From Chryseobacterium gleum (GTDB lineage: Bacteria > Bacteroidota > Bacteroidia > Flavobacteriales > Flavobacteriaceae), in assembly GCA_945881885.1 (NCBI GenBank), contig CAMCVI010000007.1:84934-148933 (forward strand): DNA of 64,000 nucleotides, given 5' to 3'. Position numbers and translations under genes: made by a program. Below the pieces are notes generated by a model, which saw nothing but the letters and a program-made list of their open reading frames with translations, did no database searches and was not told the origin of the DNA. Positions 38,622 through 50,292 of the stretch are shown here, piece after piece (the stretch's first letter is position 1; every line of letters starts with the position of its first letter).

Positions 38622-41600
38622 TTAGTAATTAAATTCTTCTTTTCCAGCCATTAATTCGCTATATTCTTCTTTAGAACCTACAATAATATTATCGTAATCT
38701 CTCATACCTGTACCAGCAGGAATTCTGTGACCTACGATTACATTTTCTTTCAATCCTTCTAATGTATCAATTTTACCAGCCACTGCTGCTTCATTTAATA
38801 CTTTAGTAGTTTCCTGGAACGATGCCGCAGAAATGAATGATTTCGTTTGTAACGATGCTCTTGTAATACCTTGTAAAACAGGTGTTGCAGTAGCTGTAAT
38901 TACATCTCTAGCGGTGACTAAGTTTTTATCTTCACGTTTTAATAATGAATTTTCATCTCTTAGATCTCTTGGAGAAATAATTTGTCCTGGTTTTAAGCTT
39001 GAAGAATCACCGGCTTCTTCTACAACTTTCATTCCGTATAACTTGTCGTTTTCTAGAATGAAGTCTGAAGTATGTGCCAATTGATCTTCTAAGAATAACG
39101 TATCTCCTGGATCTTGGATTCTTACTTTTCTCATCATTTGACGAATCACTACTTCGAAGTGCTTGTCATTGATTTTTACTCCTTGTAAACGGTAAACCTC
39201 TTGAATTTCATTTACCAAGTACTGTTGTACGGCAGATGGTCCTTGAATTCTTAAGATGTCTTCTGGAGTAATTGCTCCGTCTGATAGTGGTGTTCCGGCT
39301 CTTACGAAGTCATTTTCTTGAACTAAGATTTGAGCTGAAAGTTTTACTAAATATTTCTTTACATCTCCAAATTTAGATTCAATTGACAACTCACGGTTAC
39401 CTCTTTTTACTTTTCCGAAAGTAACTACACCATCAATTTCAGTAACAACTGCAGGATTTGAAGGATTACGAGCTTCTAACAACTCGGTAATTCTTGGTAA
39501 ACCTCCTGTAATATCACTTGCTTTAGAAGAGCGACGTGGAATTTTCACAAGAATTTTTCCTGCTTTAATTTTCTCGCCATTATCAACCATAAGGTGAGCA
39601 CCTACTGGTAAATTGTATGATCTAATTAATTCTCCGTCTTTACCATAAATATGTAAGGTTGGAATTAATTTTTTGTTACGACCTTCAGAAATTACTTTTT
39701 CTTGGAAACCTGTTTGCTCATCAATTTCAACCATGAATGATTGTCCTTGTTCTAAATCTTCATAAGCAATTTTACCTGTAAATTCAGATACAATTACTCC
39801 ATTATAAGGGTCCCATTTACAAATAGCAGCTCCTTTTTCCACTTTGTCTCCATCTTTTACAAAAATGGTAGAACCGTAAGGAATATTGTGCGTACTTAAT
39901 AAAATACCTGTATTATTATCTAGTAATTTTAATTCGGTAGAACGAGAAATCACGATATCGATAGGTTTCCCATCTGCATCTTCTCCTTTTACTGTTTTTA
40001 AATCTTCAATTTCAAGTTTTCCTGTAAAACGAGCTGAAATTCCAGCTTCTTCAGAAATACCTCCAGCTACCCCTCCAACGTGGAAGGTACGAAGTGTTAA
40101 CTGTGTTCCTGGCTCTCCAATTGACTGCGCAGCGATTACTCCGACAGCTTCTCCTCTTTGTGCCATTTTACCAGTTGCTAAATTACGACCGTAACATTTT
40201 GTACAGATTCCTTTTTTAGCTTCACAAGTTAATGCAGAACGTACTTCTACTTTTTCAATTGGTGAAGCTTCAATAGCTTTAACAATTGCTTCTGTAATGT
40301 GTTCGCCAGCTTGAATTAAAACTTCAGAATTAAATGGATTTACAACGTCTTGTAAGGCAACACGTCCTAAAATTCTTTCTCCTAATGTTTCAACAATTTC
40401 TTCGTTTTTCTTTAATGCAGAAACTTCTACACCTCTTAATGTACCACAATCAACAGAATTAATAATAACATCTTGAGATACATCATGTAATCTACGAGTT
40501 AAATATCCTGCATCGGCAGTTTTAAGTGCTGTATCCGCTAATCCTTTACGTGCACCGTGAGTAGAAATGAAGTATTCTAAAATTGATAATCCTTCCTTAA
40601 AGTTAGAAAGAATTGGGTTTTCAATAATTTCACCACCACCTGCGGTTGATTTTTTTGGCTTAGCCATTAATCCACGCATACCAGTTAACTGACGAATTTG
40701 TTCTTTAGAACCCCTTGCACCAGAGTCAAGCATCATATATACCGAGTTGAAACCTTGTTGGTCTTCACGGATATTTTTCATTGCTAATTCTGTTAATTGT
40801 GCATTGGCAGACGTCCAAATATCAATTACCTGATTGTAACGCTCATTATTTGTAATAAGTCCCATGTTATAATTCATAGAAATACCTTCTACTTGTAAAC
40901 GCGCATCAGCAATTAATTGTGTTTTTTGTTCTGGAATACGAATATCACCTAAACTGAATGACAAACCACCTTTGAAAGCGAATTTGTAACCCATGTCTTT
41001 CATATCATCTAAGAAAGCAGCAGTTTTAGGCACACTAGTAACTGATAAAATTTTACCAATAATATCTCTTAACGATTTTTTTGTTAAAACTTCATTGATA
41101 TATCCTGCAGCTTCTGGTACTACTTCATTAAATAATACTCTACCTGCAGTAGTTTGAATAATTTGATTTACTAACTCGCCATTTTCATTAAAATCTCTTG
41201 CTCTAATTTTCACTCTAGCATTTAATTCTAATCTTCCTTCGTTTAAAGCAATATTTACTTCTTCCGCAGAATAGAAAGTTAAGCCTTCTCCTAAAATAGT
41301 TTGTTCAGGAGTTGATAAACGCTCTTTGGTCATGTAATACAGACCCAATACCATGTCTTGTGAAGGTACCGTAATTGGTGCACCATTCGCAGGATTCAAG
41401 ATATTATGAGACGCTAACATTAATAATTGTGCTTCCAAAATAGCTTCAGGACCTAAAGGTAAGTGAACCGCCATCTGGTCACCATCGAAATCGGCGTTGA
41501 ATGCCGTACAAACTAATGGGTGTAACTGGATAGCTTTTCCTTCAATTAACTTTGGTTGGAATGCTTGGATACCTAAACGGTGAAGTGTAGGTGCACGGTT

Positions 41601-42932
41601 TAGTAATACTGGATGTCCTTTGATAACATTTTCTAAGATATCCCATACTACTGGCTCTTTTTTGTCGATAATTTTCTTAGCCGACTTTACTGTTTTAACA
41701 ATTCCTCTTTCGATTAATTTACGAATAACGAATGGTTTGTATAATTCAGCAGCCATATCTTTTGGCAATCCACATTCGAACAATTTCATTTCTGGTCCAA
41801 CAACAATTACTGAACGCGCAGAATAATCAACACGTTTTCCTAATAAGTTTTGACGGAAACGACCTTGTTTTCCTTTTAATGAATCTGATAAAGATTTTAA
41901 TGGTCTGTTTGATTCTGTTTTAACTGCAGAAGCTTTTCTTGTATTATCGAAAAGTGAATCTACCGCTTCTTGTAACATACGTTTTTCATTACGTAAGATT
42001 ACTTCTGGCGCTTTAATTTCTACTAATCTTTTTAAACGATTGTTACGGATGATTACTCTTCTGTATAAATCATTTAAATCTGAAGTTGCGAAACGACCAC
42101 CATCTAAAGGCACAAGAGGACGTAATTCTGGTGGAATAACTGGAATTACTTTTAAAATCATCCATTCTGGACGGTTTTCTCTGTTTTTGTTAGATTCACG
42201 GAAAGATTCAACAACATTCAATCTTTTTAATGCTTCTGTTTTTCTTTGTTTAGATGTTTCATTATTAGCTTTATGACGTAAATCATAAGACAAAGCGTCT
42301 AAATCTGTACGTGCTAACAAATCCATAATACATTCAGCACCCATTTTGGCGATAAATTTATTTGGATCATTATCATCTAAATATTGGTTTTCCATTGGTA
42401 AGGTATCCACAATATTTAAATATTCTTCTTCCGTTAAGAAGTCCAATCTATTTAAATCTTCACCTTCTGGACCTTTAGCAATACCGGCTTGAATTACTAC
42501 ATATCTTTCGTAGTAAATAATCATATCTAATTTCTTAGATGGTAATCCTAAAACGTAACCAATTTTATTTGGAAGCGAACGGAAATACCAGATATGAGCA
42601 ATTGGCACTACAAGATTGATGTGTCCTACTCTGTCTCTACGTACTTTTTTCTCAGTAACTTCCACACCACATCGGTCACAAACGATTCCTTTGTAGCGAA
42701 TTCTTTTATATTTTCCACAAGCACATTCGAAATCTTTTACTGGTCCGAAAATTCGTTCACAGAAAAGTCCATCTCTTTCTGGTTTGTGTGTACGGTAATT
42801 GATAGTTTCTGGTTTTAAAACCTCACCTCTTGATTCACCTAACATGGCTTCTGGCGATGCCAAACCAATTGTTATTCTGTTAAATCTTTTAACTCCTGTA
42901 CTTTTGTCTTTGTTATTTCTATTATTCATCAT
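38622..42932 (-). CDS. rpoC: DNA-directed RNA polymerase subunit beta'
   Basis: 1436 residues, typical for Bacteroidota. The N-terminal zinc finger has [23 protein letters not shown] (near 70-90). The catalytic [12 protein letters not shown] holds the Mg-binding aspartates (near 475-486). The second zinc site has [15 protein letters not shown] (near 900), followed by the trigger-loop region [18 protein letters not shown]. Two adjacent ATG codons (42932 and 42929) could start it. It is the last gene of the rpl-rpoBC cluster. Confidence 0.98.
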   Translation of the reverse strand: MMNNRNNKDKSTGVKRFNRITIGLASPEAMLGESRGEVLKPETINYRTHKPERDGLFCERIFGPVKDFECACGKYKRIRYKGIVCDRCGVEVTEKKVRRDRVGHINLVVPIAHIWYFRSLPNKIGYVLGLPSKKLDMIIYYERYVVIQAGIAKGPEGEDLNRLDFLTEEEYLNIVDTLPMENQYLDDNDPNKFIAKMGAECIMDLLARTDLDALSYDLRHKANNETSKQRKTEALKRLNVVESFRESNKNRENRPEWMILKVIPVIPPELRPLVPLDGGRFATSDLNDLYRRVIIRNNRLKRLVEIKAPEVILRNEKRMLQEAVDSLFDNTRKASAVKTESNRPLKSLSDSLKGKQGRFRQNLLGKRVDYSARSVIVVGPEMKLFECGLPKDMAAELYKPFVIRKLIERGIVKTVKSAKKIIDKKEPVVWDILENVIKGHPVLLNRAPTLHRLGIQAFQPKLIEGKAIQLHPLVCTAFNADFDGDQMAVHLPLGPEAILEAQLLMLASHNILNPANGAPITVPSQDMVLGLYYMTKERLSTPEQTILGEGLTFYSAEEVNIALNEGRLELNARVKIRARDFNENGELVNQIIQTTAGRVLFNEVVPEAAGYINEVLTKKSLRDIIGKILSVTSVPKTAAFLDDMKDMGYKFAFKGGLSFSLGDIRIPEQKTQLIADARLQVEGISMNYNMGLITNNERYNQVIDIWTSANAQLTELAMKNIREDQQGFNSVYMMLDSGARGSKEQIRQLTGMRGLMAKPKKSTAGGGEIIENPILSNFKEGLSILEYFISTHGARKGLADTALKTADAGYLTRRLHDVSQDVIINSVDCGTLRGVEVSALKKNEEIVETLGERILGRVALQDVVNPFNSEVLIQAGEHITEAIVKAIEASPIEKVEVRSALTCEAKKGICTKCYGRNLATGKMAQRGEAVGVIAAQSIGEPGTQLTLRTFHVGGVAGGISEEAGISARFTGKLEIEDLKTVKGEDADGKPIDIVISRSTELKLLDNNTGILLSTHNIPYGSTIFVKDGDKVEKGAAICKWDPYNGVIVSEFTGKIAYEDLEQGQSFMVEIDEQTGFQEKVISEGRNKKLIPTLHIYGKDGELIRSYNLPVGAHLMVDNGEKIKAGKILVKIPRRSSKASDITGGLPRITELLEARNPSNPAVVTEIDGVVTFGKVKRGNRELSIESKFGDVKKYLVKLSAQILVQENDFVRAGTPLSDGAITPEDILRIQGPSAVQQYLVNEIQEVYRLQGVKINDKHFEVVIRQMMRKVRIQDPGDTLFLEDQLAHTSDFILENDKLYGMKVVEEAGDSSSLKPGQIISPRDLRDENSLLKREDKNLVTARDVITATATPVLQGITRASLQTKSFISAASFQETTKVLNEAAVAGKIDTLEGLKENVIVGHRIPAGTGMRDYDNIIVGSKEEYSELMAGKEEFNY

Positions 42933-43030
42933 AGTTTTTACTATTGATTTACGTGCAATTTAAAATTGATTCTTGTTTTCGTCTAAAGTGCTACTTTTGA
43001 CTTAAACGCTACCTCGGCTTACTTCTCTAA

Positions 43031-43169
43031 ACTTCAACATTAACGTTGGAAGTGCTAGTTATATTTCTATAAAAAATCGGAACGGTTTACGGGTATAAAT
43101 CCTAAAAACTCTTTATTAAATAGTGTTCAGTGTTCAGTTTTTAGTGTTCAGACTGACCACTAAAAACTG
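43031..43169. repeat. Inverted repeats in the rpoB-rpoC gap
   Basis: The 254-base gap 42933-43186 holds two hairpins. One is CTTCAAC / GTTGGAAG (about 43032-43051). The other is a perfect 12-bp inverted repeat CAGTTTTTAGTG (43135-43146) / CACTAAAAACTG (43158-43169), next to a duplicated GTGTTCA word. Neither has a T tract typical of a terminator on the minus strand. No promoter was seen. Confidence 0.75.
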
Positions 43170-43186
43170 ACCACTAAATACTAAAA

Positions 43187-46100
43187 TTATTCTTCTAATC
43201 TGATATCTAAACCAAGCCCTTTTAATTCATGCATTAATACATTGAATGATTCAGGTAATCCTGGTTCTGGCATAGTTTCACCTTTAACGATTGCTTCGTA
43301 GGTTTTTGCTCTACCGTTTACGTCATCTGATTTAACGGTTAAGATTTCTCTTAAAGTACTTGATGCACCGTATGCTTCAAGTGCCCAAACCTCCATCTCT
43401 CCGAAACGTTGTCCTCCAAATTGCGCTTTACCTCCTAAAGGTTGTTGCGTAATTAAAGAGTACGGTCCGATAGAACGTGCGTGCATTTTATCATCAACCA
43501 TATGCCCTAATTTAAGCATATAAATTACACCTACAGTTGCTGCTTGATGGAAACGCTCTCCTGTTCCACCATCGTATAAGTACGTATGACCGAATCTTGG
43601 AATGCCAGCTTCGTCAGTATAGCCATTAATTTGATCTAATGACGCACCATCAAAGATAGGGGTTGCAAACTTTTTACCAGTTCTTAAACCTGCCCAACCT
43701 AATACGGTTTCATAAATCTGTCCAATGTTCATACGTGAAGGTACTCCTAACGGATTTAATACGATATCTACTGGTGTTCCGTCTTCTAAGAAAGGCATGT
43801 CTTCCTGACGAACGATTTTAGCAACAATACCTTTGTTACCGTGACGTCCAGCCATTTTATCCCCAACTTTTAACTTACGTTTTTTAGCGATATAAACTTT
43901 AGCTAATTTTAAAATTCCGGCTGGTAATTCATCTCCAACAGAAATTGTAAATTTCTCTCTTCTTAGTACTCCTTGTAAATCGTTTAATTTGATTTTATAG
44001 TTGTGTACTAAATCGTTAATTAATGAATTGGTATGTTCGTCTGTAGTCCACTGTCCTTTTGTTAAGTGAGCAAAATCTTCTACAGCTTGTAACATTTTTT
44101 TAGTGAATTTTTTACCTTTTGGTAGTACTTCTTCACCTAAATCATTAATTACCCCTTGAGATGTTTTTCCGTCTACGATTAAGAATAATTTTTCAATTAA
44201 CCTGTCTTTTAATTCGGTGAATTTCACTTCGAATTCCATTTCAAGTTTGTCTAAATCTTCTTTGTCTTTAGTACGTTTGCGTTTATCTTTTACAGCTTTA
44301 GCAAATAATTTTTTGTCTAAAACCACACCATGTAATGATGGAGAAGCTTTTAATGAAGCATCTTTTACATCACCTGCTTTGTCACCAAAGATAGCACGTA
44401 ATAATTTTTCTTCAGGAGTTGGATCTGATTCTCCTTTAGGTGTAATTTTTCCGATAAGAATGTCGCCAGGTTTAACCTCTGCTCCAATTCGAATCATTCC
44501 ATTTTCATCTAAATCTTTCGTTGCTTCTTCAGAAACGTTTGGAATATCGTTAGTTAACTCTTCGTTACCTAATTTTGTATCTCTAACTTCTAATGAATAA
44601 TCATCAACGTGAATAGAAGTAAAAATATCATCTCTAACTACTTTCTCAGAAATTACAATTGCATCCTCAAAGTTGTACCCTTTCCATGGCATGAAGGCAA
44701 CTTGTAGGTTTCTACCTAAAGCTAATTCTCCGTTTTGAGTAGCATATCCTTCACAAAGTACTTGACCTTTTTCTACTCTAGTTCCTTTTCTTACGATAGG
44801 TTTTAAGTTGATAGTAGTACTTTGATTGGTTTTTCTGAATTTAATTAAGTTGTATGTTTTTTCATCATCGTCAAAACTCACCATTCTTTGTTCGTCAGTA
44901 CGGTCATACTTAATTGTCACTTTATTCGCGTCAACATAAGTAACTATACCAGCACCTTCTGCATTGATAAGTACACGAGAATCAGACGCAACTTGTCTTT
45001 CTAAACCAGTTCCTACAATAGGCGCTTCTGGTCTTAACAAAGGAACTGCCTGACGCATCATGTTAGATCCCATCAAGGCTCTATTCGCATCATCGTGCTC
45101 TAAGAATGGAATTAATGAAGCTGAAATTGAAGCGATTTGATTTGGCGCTACATCCGTATAATGTACTGCAGATGGAGAAACCACTGGGAAATCTCCTTCT
45201 TCACGAGCAATTACATTATCCGCTAGGATTTTTCCTTTTGCATCCATTTCAATGTTTGCTTGCGCAATCATTTTTCCTTCTTCTTCTTCAGCACTTAAAT
45301 AAACTGGAGTAGAAACTAAATCAACCACACCATCAGTTACCTTTCGGTAAGGCGTTTCGATGAATCCCATTCCGTTTACTTTTGCATATACACCAAGTGA
45401 AGAAATCAAACCAATGTTTGGTCCCTCAGGCGTTTCAATAGGACATAAACGTCCGTAGTGTGTGTAGTGAACGTCACGAACTTCGAATCCTGCTCTTTCT
45501 CTAGATAAACCACCAGGTCCAAGTGCTGATAAACGACGTTTGTGTGTTATTTCTGCTAATGGATTGGTTTGATCCATAAACTGAGATAACTGGTTGGTAC
45601 CAAAAAATGAATTGATAACAGATGATAACGTTTTGGCGTTGATCAAATCTATAGGTGTAAATACTTCGTTATCACGAACATTCATTCTTTCACGAATAGT
45701 ACGCGCCATACGAGCTAAACCTACACCAAACTGAGCTGATAATTGTTCACCAACCGTTCTAACACGACGGTTAGACAAGTGGTCAATATCATCAATCTCG
45801 GCTTTTGAGTTGATTAATTCAATTAAGTATTTTACAATCGTAATGATATCTTCTTTAGTTAAAACTTGTTTATCCATTGGGATATCTAAGTTTAACTTTT
45901 TATTCATTCTGTAACGACCTACATCACCTAAGTTGTAACGTTGGTCTGAGAAGAATAATTTATCGATAATACCACGAGCCGTTTCTTCATCAGGCGGTTC
46001 GGCATTACGTAATTGTCTATATATATGTTCTACTGCTTCTTTTTCAGAATTCGTAGGGTCTTTTTGCAAAGTATTGTGAATGATTGCGAAATCGGCTTGA

Positions 46101-46999
46101 TTGCTATCTTCTTTGTGTAATAAAATTACTTTAACATCTGCTTCAATAATTTCTTCTACGTTTTCTTTATCCAAAACCGTATCACGATCTAAGATAATTT
46201 CATTACGTTCAATTGAAACTACTTCGCCAGTGTCTTCATCAACGAAATCTTCATGCCATGTGTTTAATACACGGGCTGCAAGTCTTCTTCCAATGAATTT
46301 TTTAATTCCAGTTTTAGACACTTTGATTTCTTCAGCTAGGTCGAAAATTTCAAGGATATCCTTGTCTCTTTCAAAACCAATAGCACGGAAAAGTGTAGTA
46401 ACTGGTAATTTTTTCTTTCTATCAATATACGCATACATTACGTTGTTGATATCAGTTGCAAATTCTATCCAAGAACCTTTAAAAGGAATTACTCGGGCAG
46501 AATATAATTTAGTTCCGTTTGCGTGGAAAGATTGACCAAAGAAAACCCCTGGTGATCTGTGTAATTGAGAAACTACAACACGTTCTGCACCATTAATAAC
46601 AAAAGTTCCGCTAGGTGCCATGTATGGGATAGTTCCTAAATATACATCTTGTACGATTGTTTCAAAATCCTCGTGTTCAGGATCTGTACAATACAACTTT
46701 AAACGTGCTTTTAGAGGAACGCTGTACGTTAAACCTCTATCAATACATTCTTCGATAGTATATCTTGGTGGGTCAATAAAATAATCTAGAAACTCAAGTA
46801 CAAACTGATTTCTAGTATCAGTTATTGGAAAATTTTCCATGAAGGTGTTATAAAGACCTTCGTTACCTCTTTCGTCTGATTTAGTTTCTAATTGAAAAAA
46901 ATCTTGAAATGACTTTACCTGAATATCTAGAAAATCTGGATAATTCGGAATGTTTTTTGTCGAGGCAAAATTGATTCTTTCTGTTTGATTAGCAATCAT
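43187..46999 (-). CDS. rpoB: DNA-directed RNA polymerase subunit beta
   Basis: 1270 residues from the ATG at 46999, giving [27 protein letters not shown]; a TTG just upstream at 47002 is not needed. The rifampicin region reads [47 protein letters not shown], with no obvious resistance change at the commonly cited residues. Further conserved blocks are [41 protein letters not shown] and [25 protein letters not shown]. It forms the catalytic core with RpoC. Confidence 0.98.
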   Translation of the reverse strand: MIANQTERINFASTKNIPNYPDFLDIQVKSFQDFFQLETKSDERGNEGLYNTFMENFPITDTRNQFVLEFLDYFIDPPRYTIEECIDRGLTYSVPLKARLKLYCTDPEHEDFETIVQDVYLGTIPYMAPSGTFVINGAERVVVSQLHRSPGVFFGQSFHANGTKLYSARVIPFKGSWIEFATDINNVMYAYIDRKKKLPVTTLFRAIGFERDKDILEIFDLAEEIKVSKTGIKKFIGRRLAARVLNTWHEDFVDEDTGEVVSIERNEIILDRDTVLDKENVEEIIEADVKVILLHKEDSNQADFAIIHNTLQKDPTNSEKEAVEHIYRQLRNAEPPDEETARGIIDKLFFSDQRYNLGDVGRYRMNKKLNLDIPMDKQVLTKEDIITIVKYLIELINSKAEIDDIDHLSNRRVRTVGEQLSAQFGVGLARMARTIRERMNVRDNEVFTPIDLINAKTLSSVINSFFGTNQLSQFMDQTNPLAEITHKRRLSALGPGGLSRERAGFEVRDVHYTHYGRLCPIETPEGPNIGLISSLGVYAKVNGMGFIETPYRKVTDGVVDLVSTPVYLSAEEEEGKMIAQANIEMDAKGKILADNVIAREEGDFPVVSPSAVHYTDVAPNQIASISASLIPFLEHDDANRALMGSNMMRQAVPLLRPEAPIVGTGLERQVASDSRVLINAEGAGIVTYVDANKVTIKYDRTDEQRMVSFDDDEKTYNLIKFRKTNQSTTINLKPIVRKGTRVEKGQVLCEGYATQNGELALGRNLQVAFMPWKGYNFEDAIVISEKVVRDDIFTSIHVDDYSLEVRDTKLGNEELTNDIPNVSEEATKDLDENGMIRIGAEVKPGDILIGKITPKGESDPTPEEKLLRAIFGDKAGDVKDASLKASPSLHGVVLDKKLFAKAVKDKRKRTKDKEDLDKLEMEFEVKFTELKDRLIEKLFLIVDGKTSQGVINDLGEEVLPKGKKFTKKMLQAVEDFAHLTKGQWTTDEHTNSLINDLVHNYKIKLNDLQGVLRREKFTISVGDELPAGILKLAKVYIAKKRKLKVGDKMAGRHGNKGIVAKIVRQEDMPFLEDGTPVDIVLNPLGVPSRMNIGQIYETVLGWAGLRTGKKFATPIFDGASLDQINGYTDEAGIPRFGHTYLYDGGTGERFHQAATVGVIYMLKLGHMVDDKMHARSIGPYSLITQQPLGGKAQFGGQRFGEMEVWALEAYGASSTLREILTVKSDDVNGRAKTYEAIVKGETMPEPGLPESFNVLMHELKGLGLDIRLEE

Positions 47000-47188
47000 C
47001 AATGGATAATATTTTTAGTTAAAAAAAAGTAATTTTTGTGATAACACAACATTTATAAAATATTTTATACTTTTTTTTTACAACCAATACATCTTTAAAA
47101 ACAAATGAACTTTATTTTTTTTCTTCGTATTGATTTAAAAAAACATTTTTCGTAATTATAAAATATATAATTTTATTATACGAAAAAT

Positions 47189-47226
47189 GGTTTAGGTCTT
47201 TGGAAACGATTTCCAAGACCTAAACC
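47189..47226 (-). terminator. Attenuator-like hairpin between rplL and rpoB
   Basis: GGTTTAGGTCTTGGAA pairs with TTCCAAAGACCTAAACC with one bulged base; on the minus strand it is followed by ATTTTTCG. It lies 22 bases after rplL and about 190 before rpoB, so partial termination between the ribosomal and polymerase genes is likely. The rest of the gap 47000-47247 is AT-rich, without a TAnnTTTG element. Confidence 0.7.
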
Positions 47227-47247
47227 TGTATTTCAAACTGAGTGAGA

Positions 47248-47619
47248 TTATTTTAACTCAACAACAGCTCCTGCTTCTTCTAAAGCTTTCTTAAGACCCT
47301 CAGCCTCATCTTTAGAAACACCTTCTTTGATATTAGATGGCGCTGCATCTACTAAATCTTTTGCTTCTTTAAGACCTAAACCAGTTAATTCTTTAACCGC
47401 TTTAACTACTCCTAATTTAGAAGCACCAGCTTCTTTTAATACTACTGTAAATTCTGATTGCTCAGCAGCAGCACCAGCATCTCCACCACCAGCAGAAACC
47501 ATTACGGCTGCAGCAGCAGGTTCGATACCATACTCATCTTTTAATATTGTTGCTAATTCGTTAACTTCTTTTACTGTTAAATTAACTAATTGTTCTGCGA
47601 ATTGTTTTAAATCTGCCAT
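47248..47619 (-). CDS. rplL: Ribosomal protein bL12 (L7/L12)
   Basis: 123 residues. N-terminal dimerisation helix ([31 protein letters not shown]), an Ala/Gly hinge (about 36-53) and the C-terminal factor-binding domain ([62 protein letters not shown]). It forms the stalk with L10 and recruits translation GTPases. It follows rplJ by 52 bases. Confidence 0.98.
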   Translation of the reverse strand: MADLKQFAEQLVNLTVKEVNELATILKDEYGIEPAAAAVMVSAGGGDAGAAAEQSEFTVVLKEAGASKLGVVKAVKELTGLGLKEAKDLVDAAPSNIKEGVSKDEAEGLKKALEEAGAVVELK

Positions 47620-47671
47620 TTTTTCTATCTTTAATGTGTTTAAAATATGTAATTTATTAAGTGCGTTTTTT

Positions 47672-48172
47672 TTATGCTACGGCTTCACCTTTAGTTTCAG
47701 CATGGTTTAATAAAGCTGAAATTATACGTTTAGCCGGAGATTGTAATAATCCGATGATTTCACCGATAACTTCTTCTCTAGATTTAATAGCTACTAAGCT
47801 ATCTAAAAGTTCGTCACCAATGTAAATTTCTTGATTAATGTAAGCTCCTTTAAATAAAGGTTTTGTTCCTTTTTTACGGAATTCTTTAATAATTTTTGCA
47901 GGACCGTTAGCGGTATCTGCAATCATTATAGAAGTATTTCCTTTTAAAGTTGATGATAAATCTCCATAGTCATTAGCAGAAACCTCCATAGCTTTCGCTA
48001 ATAAAGTGTTTTTGATAACTTCTAATTTGATTCCAGCTTTAAAACAAGCTCTTCTTAAGTCTGAAGTAGTCCCTGCATCAAGTCCAGAAATGTCTGCTAA
48101 ATATACAACATTCACATCTGCTAACTGTGCAGTTAAATCTTCAATAGCAATTGATTTTTCTTCTCTATTCAT
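47672..48172 (-). CDS. rplJ: Ribosomal protein uL10
   Basis: 166 residues. Base of the L7/L12 stalk. The N-terminal rRNA/L11-binding part reads [40 protein letters not shown]. The C-terminal L12-binding helix is short ([27 protein letters not shown]). In many bacteria L10-L12 represses its own leader; the 22-base gap after rplA leaves little room for a classic leader here. Confidence 0.98.
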   Translation of the reverse strand: MNREEKSIAIEDLTAQLADVNVVYLADISGLDAGTTSDLRRACFKAGIKLEVIKNTLLAKAMEVSANDYGDLSSTLKGNTSIMIADTANGPAKIIKEFRKKGTKPLFKGAYINQEIYIGDELLDSLVAIKSREEVIGEIIGLLQSPAKRIISALLNHAETKGEAVA

Positions 48173-48194
48173 ACTAAATATATTTAACTACCAA

Positions 48195-48884
48195 TTATAC
48201 TGCTTTAGGATCTAAAGCGATAGCAGGACTCATAGTACTTGTTAAGTGAATTGACTTAATGTAAGTACCTTTCGCCGCAGTTGGTTTTAATTTGATTAAT
48301 GTTTGAACAATTTCGTGTGCATTGTCATAGATTTTATCAGCATCAAAAGATACTCTACCTATTCCTGCATGAACGATACCAGTTTTATCAACTTTAAAGT
48401 CAATTTTACCAGCTTTTACTTCTTGAATTGCTTTAGCAACATCCATTGTTACAGTACCTGTTTTAGGGTTTGGCATTAAGCCTCTTGGTCCTAAAACACG
48501 TCCTAATGGACCTAATTTACCCATTACAGCTGGCATAGTGATAATTACATCAATATCTGTCCAACCGTCTTTGATTTTTTGAAGGTAGTCATCTAAACCA
48601 ACGTGGTCTGCACCTGCTGCTTTAGCTTCCGCTTCTTTATCTGGAGTAACTAAGGCTAAAACTCTTACATCTTTACCTGTACCGTGTGGTAATGCTACCA
48701 CACCTCTTACCATTTGATTTGCTTTTCTTGGATCTACACCCAATCTAACAGAGATATCAACTGATTCATCAAACTTTGCAGAAGCAATTTGTTTGATTAA
48801 TACTGAAGCATCTTTTAAAGAATATAATTTATTCTTTTCAATTTTTGCTGCAGCTTCTTTTTGTTTTTTTGTCAATTTTGCCAT
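48195..48884 (-). CDS. rplA: Ribosomal protein uL1
   Basis: 229 residues. Two-domain L1 stalk protein with the signature [32 protein letters not shown] and [22 protein letters not shown]. It binds 23S rRNA helices 76-78 and, in other bacteria, represses the L11-L1 mRNA. Five bases after rplK. Confidence 0.98.
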   Translation of the reverse strand: MAKLTKKQKEAAAKIEKNKLYSLKDASVLIKQIASAKFDESVDISVRLGVDPRKANQMVRGVVALPHGTGKDVRVLALVTPDKEAEAKAAGADHVGLDDYLQKIKDGWTDIDVIITMPAVMGKLGPLGRVLGPRGLMPNPKTGTVTMDVAKAIQEVKAGKIDFKVDKTGIVHAGIGRVSFDADKIYDNAHEIVQTLIKLKPTAAKGTYIKSIHLTSTMSPAIALDPKAV

Positions 48885-48889
48885 ATCTC

Positions 48890-49330
48890 TTATTTTATAG
48901 GAGAATCTCCAGTTACAGTTATTCCCATAGATCTGGCTGTTCCAGCAATCATGCTCATTGCAGCTTCCATTGTGAATGCATTTAAATCTGCCATTTTATC
49001 TTCAGCGATAACCTTAATCTGATCCCAAGTAACGTTAGCTACTTTTTTACGATTAGGTTCTCCTGAACCTGACTTTAATTTTGCAGCATCCATTAATTGA
49101 ACTGCAGCTGGTGGAGTTTTTACAACGAAGTCAAAAGACTTGTCTTTATATACAGTAATTTGTACTGGACATACTTTGCCGGGTTTATCTTGTGTTCTAG
49201 CATTAAATTGCTTACAGAACTCCATGATGTTAACTCCAGCAGCTCCCAAAGCAGGTCCAACCGGTGGCGACGGGTTCGCAGCACCTCCCTTAACTTGTAG
49301 TTTAACTACTTTACTAACTTCTTTAGCCAT
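48890..49330 (-). CDS. rplK: Ribosomal protein uL11
   Basis: 146 residues. The N-terminal domain has [38 protein letters not shown] (thiostrepton-site prolines). The C-terminal rRNA-binding domain ends with [15 protein letters not shown]. It forms the GTPase-associated centre. The 66-base gap after nusG contains a small hairpin. Confidence 0.98.
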   Translation of the reverse strand: MAKEVSKVVKLQVKGGAANPSPPVGPALGAAGVNIMEFCKQFNARTQDKPGKVCPVQITVYKDKSFDFVVKTPPAAVQLMDAAKLKSGSGEPNRKKVANVTWDQIKVIAEDKMADLNAFTMEAAMSMIAGTARSMGITVTGDSPIK

Positions 49331-49344
49331 TTTTAAAAATTTTA

Positions 49345-49369
49345 CATTAATCAGTGGAAGCGATTAATG
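49345..49369 (-). promoter_or_regulatory. Hairpin in the rplK leader
   Basis: CATTAATC / GATTAATG, a perfect 8-bp stem with a 9-base loop, 15 bases before the rplK start. It could be a regulatory leader structure; no match to the L1 target is claimed. Confidence 0.45.
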
Positions 49370-49396
49370 CGGGTTTATATATATATGTAACAAAAA

Positions 49397-49948
49397 TTAT
49401 ACTTTTTCAACTTGCATAAAACTTAATTCTAAAGGTGTTTTTCTTCCGAAAATTTTCACCATTACTTCAAGTTTACGCTTTTCTTCATTTATTTTTTCAA
49501 TAGTTCCATTGAAACCATTAAAAGGCCCATCGATAACTTTAACTGTTTCATCAATTGTAAAAGGAATGATTATGTTTTCTGTTGTTACAGATAATTCATC
49601 AACCTTTCCTAACATTCTGTTTACTTCAGCTAGTCTTAATGGAACTGGTTCACCACCTTTAGTTTCTCCTAAAAAACCGATGACACCAGTTATAGATTTA
49701 ATAATATGTGGAATTTCACCTGTTAAGTTAGCTTCTATCATCACATAACCCGGAAAATACACTTTTTCTTTTGATATTTTTTTACCGTCTTTTACTTGTA
49801 CTACCTTTTCTGTAGGCACAAGAACTTGAGAGACATAGTCAGCCATTCCAACACGATTAACTTCTTGCTCAATATAAGCTTTAATCTTGTTTTCTTGTCC
49901 GCTTACCGCTCTAACGACATACCATTTCTTTACATTATTATCAGCCAT
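49397..49948 (-). CDS. nusG: Transcription termination/antitermination protein NusG
   Basis: 183 residues. NGN domain (KKWYVVRAVSGQENKIKAYIEQEV ... FPGYVMIEANLTGEIPHIIKSITGVIGFLG) and a KOW domain (VKVIDGPFNGFNGTIEKINEEKRKLEVMVKIFGRKTPLELSFMQVEKV). It binds RNA polymerase and couples it to the ribosome or Rho. Six bases after secE. Confidence 0.98.
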   Translation of the reverse strand: MADNNVKKWYVVRAVSGQENKIKAYIEQEVNRVGMADYVSQVLVPTEKVVQVKDGKKISKEKVYFPGYVMIEANLTGEIPHIIKSITGVIGFLGETKGGEPVPLRLAEVNRMLGKVDELSVTTENIIIPFTIDETVKVIDGPFNGFNGTIEKINEEKRKLEVMVKIFGRKTPLELSFMQVEKV

Positions 49949-49954
49949 TTTGAA

Positions 49955-50143
49955 TTAACCTTTTAACAAATTAAAGAAACCGTTTAATACTTTTGTAAAA
50001 GTCAAATCGATACCCCAAGTTGCCATCGCAAATATTACTGAAAATAATGCTACAACGATAGTGTATTTTTGTACTTCTGCCCATTCTGGCCAAGTTACAT
50101 TTGATTTTAATTCTTCGAATGCTTCAGAGAAATATTTTAACAT
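49955..50143 (-). CDS. secE: Preprotein translocase subunit SecE
   Basis: 62 residues from the ATG at 50143 (MLKYFSEAFEELKSNVTWPEWAEV); upstream in-frame starts run into the tRNA-Trp gene and are rejected. One amphipathic helix with the conserved VTWP motif and one transmembrane helix (about 30-50). It clamps SecY in the inner membrane. It lies between tRNA-Trp and nusG, the usual bacterial order. Confidence 0.95.
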   Translation of the reverse strand: MLKYFSEAFEELKSNVTWPEWAEVQKYTIVVALFSVIFAMATWGIDLTFTKVLNGFFNLLKG

Positions 50144-50161
50144 GATATTTACATTATTTTG

Positions 50162-50232
50162 CACGAGCGGAGGGATTCGAACCCCCATCAATGGTTTTGG
50201 AGACCACTATTCTGCCCTTGAACTACGCTCGT
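50162..50232 (-). tRNA. tRNA-Trp (CCA)
   Basis: Cloverleaf with a 7-bp acceptor ACGAGCG / CGCTCGT, T arm GGGTTCGAATCCC and anticodon loop CTCCAAA giving CCA. The CCA end is not encoded. Embedded between tuf and secE. Confidence 0.96.
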
Positions 50233-50292
50233 ATGTTAAAATCAGTACCGATTGCTCGATACTGATTTAAAAATTTAATATTTGACTTATAA

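Noticed and set aside
43120..43182. CRISPR-like repeats in the rpoB-rpoC gap
   Set aside because: Only two copies of short words with no regular spacers and no cas genes.
44217..44600. Plus-strand open frame of 127 codons inside rpoB
   Set aside because: Antisense shadow of a strongly conserved coding region, with Ser/Leu-rich composition and no homology.
50144..50191. N-terminal extension of SecE
   Set aside because: It overlaps the tRNA-Trp gene, and the family begins at the ATG at 50143.
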